Source: Bryobacterales bacterium (lineage in GTDB: Bacteria > Acidobacteriota > Terriglobia > Bryobacterales > Bryobacteraceae). From it: a DNA stretch of 6,682 nucleotides. A model generated the notes under the pieces. The model saw only the letters and a program-made list of their open reading frames with translations, did no database searches and had not been told where the DNA came from. This document shows positions 6,329-6,682 of the stretch, one piece after another. The DNA is taken from contig JAEHDI010000030.1 in the NCBI GenBank assembly GCA_016880505.1, forward strand, positions 1-6,682, given 5' to 3'. Each line of letters starts with the position of its first letter. The first letter of the stretch is position 1. Position numbers and translations under genes: made by a program.

Positions 6329-6351
6329 CGGGGCTGTGTACAAATCAACTG

Positions 6352-6380
6352 ATTCTAGCTACGATCAGAACATTCCGCAA
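6352..6380 (-). promoter_or_regulatory. candidate sigma70-type promoter for acpP-fabF-etfBA
   Basis: On the minus strand TTGCGG (6375-6380) and TAGAAT (6352-6357) are 17 bases apart, the ideal spacing; the -10 matches consensus at five of six positions and the -35 at the key TTG. It falls in the gap after the stop of the upstream ORF. Transcription would start near 6345, giving an acpP leader of about 118 bases. A nearer -10-like TATAGT (6254-6259) has no suitable -35. Confidence 0.5.
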
Positions 6381-6399
6381 CTGTCTTGCGCGCTTTTCC

Positions 6400-6675
6400 T
6401 TAGCGATCGCGAGCGGCCGGCAAGTTGTTCTCGTCGCAGAACTCCTCGCCACCCCCGTTCTGGGCGACGCGGATTCCTAATCCAGTGCGAAGACGGATTC
6501 CGTTGAAACGAACACGCACCACTTTCGGGAGCAGATCGACGGGCGCGGGGAGGCCGGCCCGACTCTCCGAGGCAAGCAACCGGCCGTTTTCGTCATGGAC
6601 GGAGACGGTAAATGATGTGAACCCAGCGATCCACCTCGGGACGAAAGCTGGGTCGTGTGGAATGCGTTTCAGCAT
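6400..6675 (-). CDS. hypothetical protein, possibly partial
   Basis: I do not recognise this protein. The reading gives up to 91 residues from ATG 6675, but the frame has no stop between that ATG and the window edge, so it may be the C-terminal end of a longer gene. The sequence mixes beta-prone segments (FTSFTVSVHDENGRLLA at about 19-35, KVVRVRFNGIRL further on) and ends with a polar, acidic-then-basic tail. There is no clear transmembrane segment, signal peptide, cysteine motif or catalytic signature. Codon use looks GC3-rich like the neighbours, and it runs in the same direction as acpP, 172 bases upstream of it, which mildly favours a real gene. It could still be a chance ORF in GC-rich DNA. 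Confidence 0.42.
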   Translation of the reverse strand: MLKRIPHDPAFVPRWIAGFTSFTVSVHDENGRLLASESRAGLPAPVDLLPKVVRVRFNGIRLRTGLGIRVAQNGGGEEFCDENNLPAARDR

Positions 6676-6682
6676 GGGCGGA

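Noticed and set aside
6403..6410. GCGATCGC octamer resembling the cyanobacterial HIP1 repeat
   Set aside because: A single copy at the end of a hypothetical ORF; no recurrence elsewhere in the window was noticed.
1..6682. CRISPR array associated with the Cas6-like gene
   Set aside because: No regularly spaced repeats on either strand; intergenic gaps are too small to hold one.

Overview
The window is GC-rich bacterial chromosome with housekeeping-type genes packed tightly in two converging blocks. The combination of a DksA/TraR-family zinc-finger protein with an unusual acidic tip, an M19-type dipeptidase with an HxH metal motif, and an acpP-fabF-etfB-etfA cluster reminds me of Acidobacteriota of the Bryobacter/Solibacter kind. 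That is an impression from family resemblance, not a database result. I see no transposase, integrase, tRNA, rRNA, phage gene or CRISPR repeat-spacer array.

Plus-strand block (1-2887). An exported-looking M19 (membrane dipeptidase-like) metallohydrolase fills 31-1323. A 166-base gap follows, holding a good sigma70-type promoter (1386-1413) and a short leader that can fold in two mutually exclusive ways. Next is a 134-residue DksA/TraR-family regulator with an intact four-cysteine zinc finger and a strong Shine-Dalgarno. After only 21 bases comes a Cas6-like RAMP protein (PF10040 type), probably co-transcribed with the regulator. Nothing else CRISPR-related is present, and the protein has no histidine in its N-terminal half where Cas6 nucleases usually carry the catalytic one.

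Minus-strand block (6682 down to 2884). In transcription order: a short unrecognised ORF at the window edge, a 172-base gap with a promoter candidate (6352-6380), acyl carrier protein (acpP), beta-ketoacyl-ACP synthase II (fabF, forced to start on TTG), then electron transfer flavoprotein beta and alpha subunits (etfB, etfA), which overlap by 4 bases (ATGA). AcpP carries the growing acyl chain and FabF elongates it. The ETF pair would accept electrons from acyl-CoA dehydrogenases or related enzymes and pass them to the quinone pool. The cluster therefore puts fatty-acid building and an electron carrier typical of fatty-acid oxidation on what looks like one transcript.

The two blocks meet tail to tail: the stop codons of the Cas6-like gene and etfA overlap on opposite strands, leaving no room for an intergenic terminator. 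The least explained item is the standalone Cas6-like protein downstream of a DksA-type transcription factor. The rest is mostly recognisable core metabolism with some noteworthy details in start codons, motifs and leaders.
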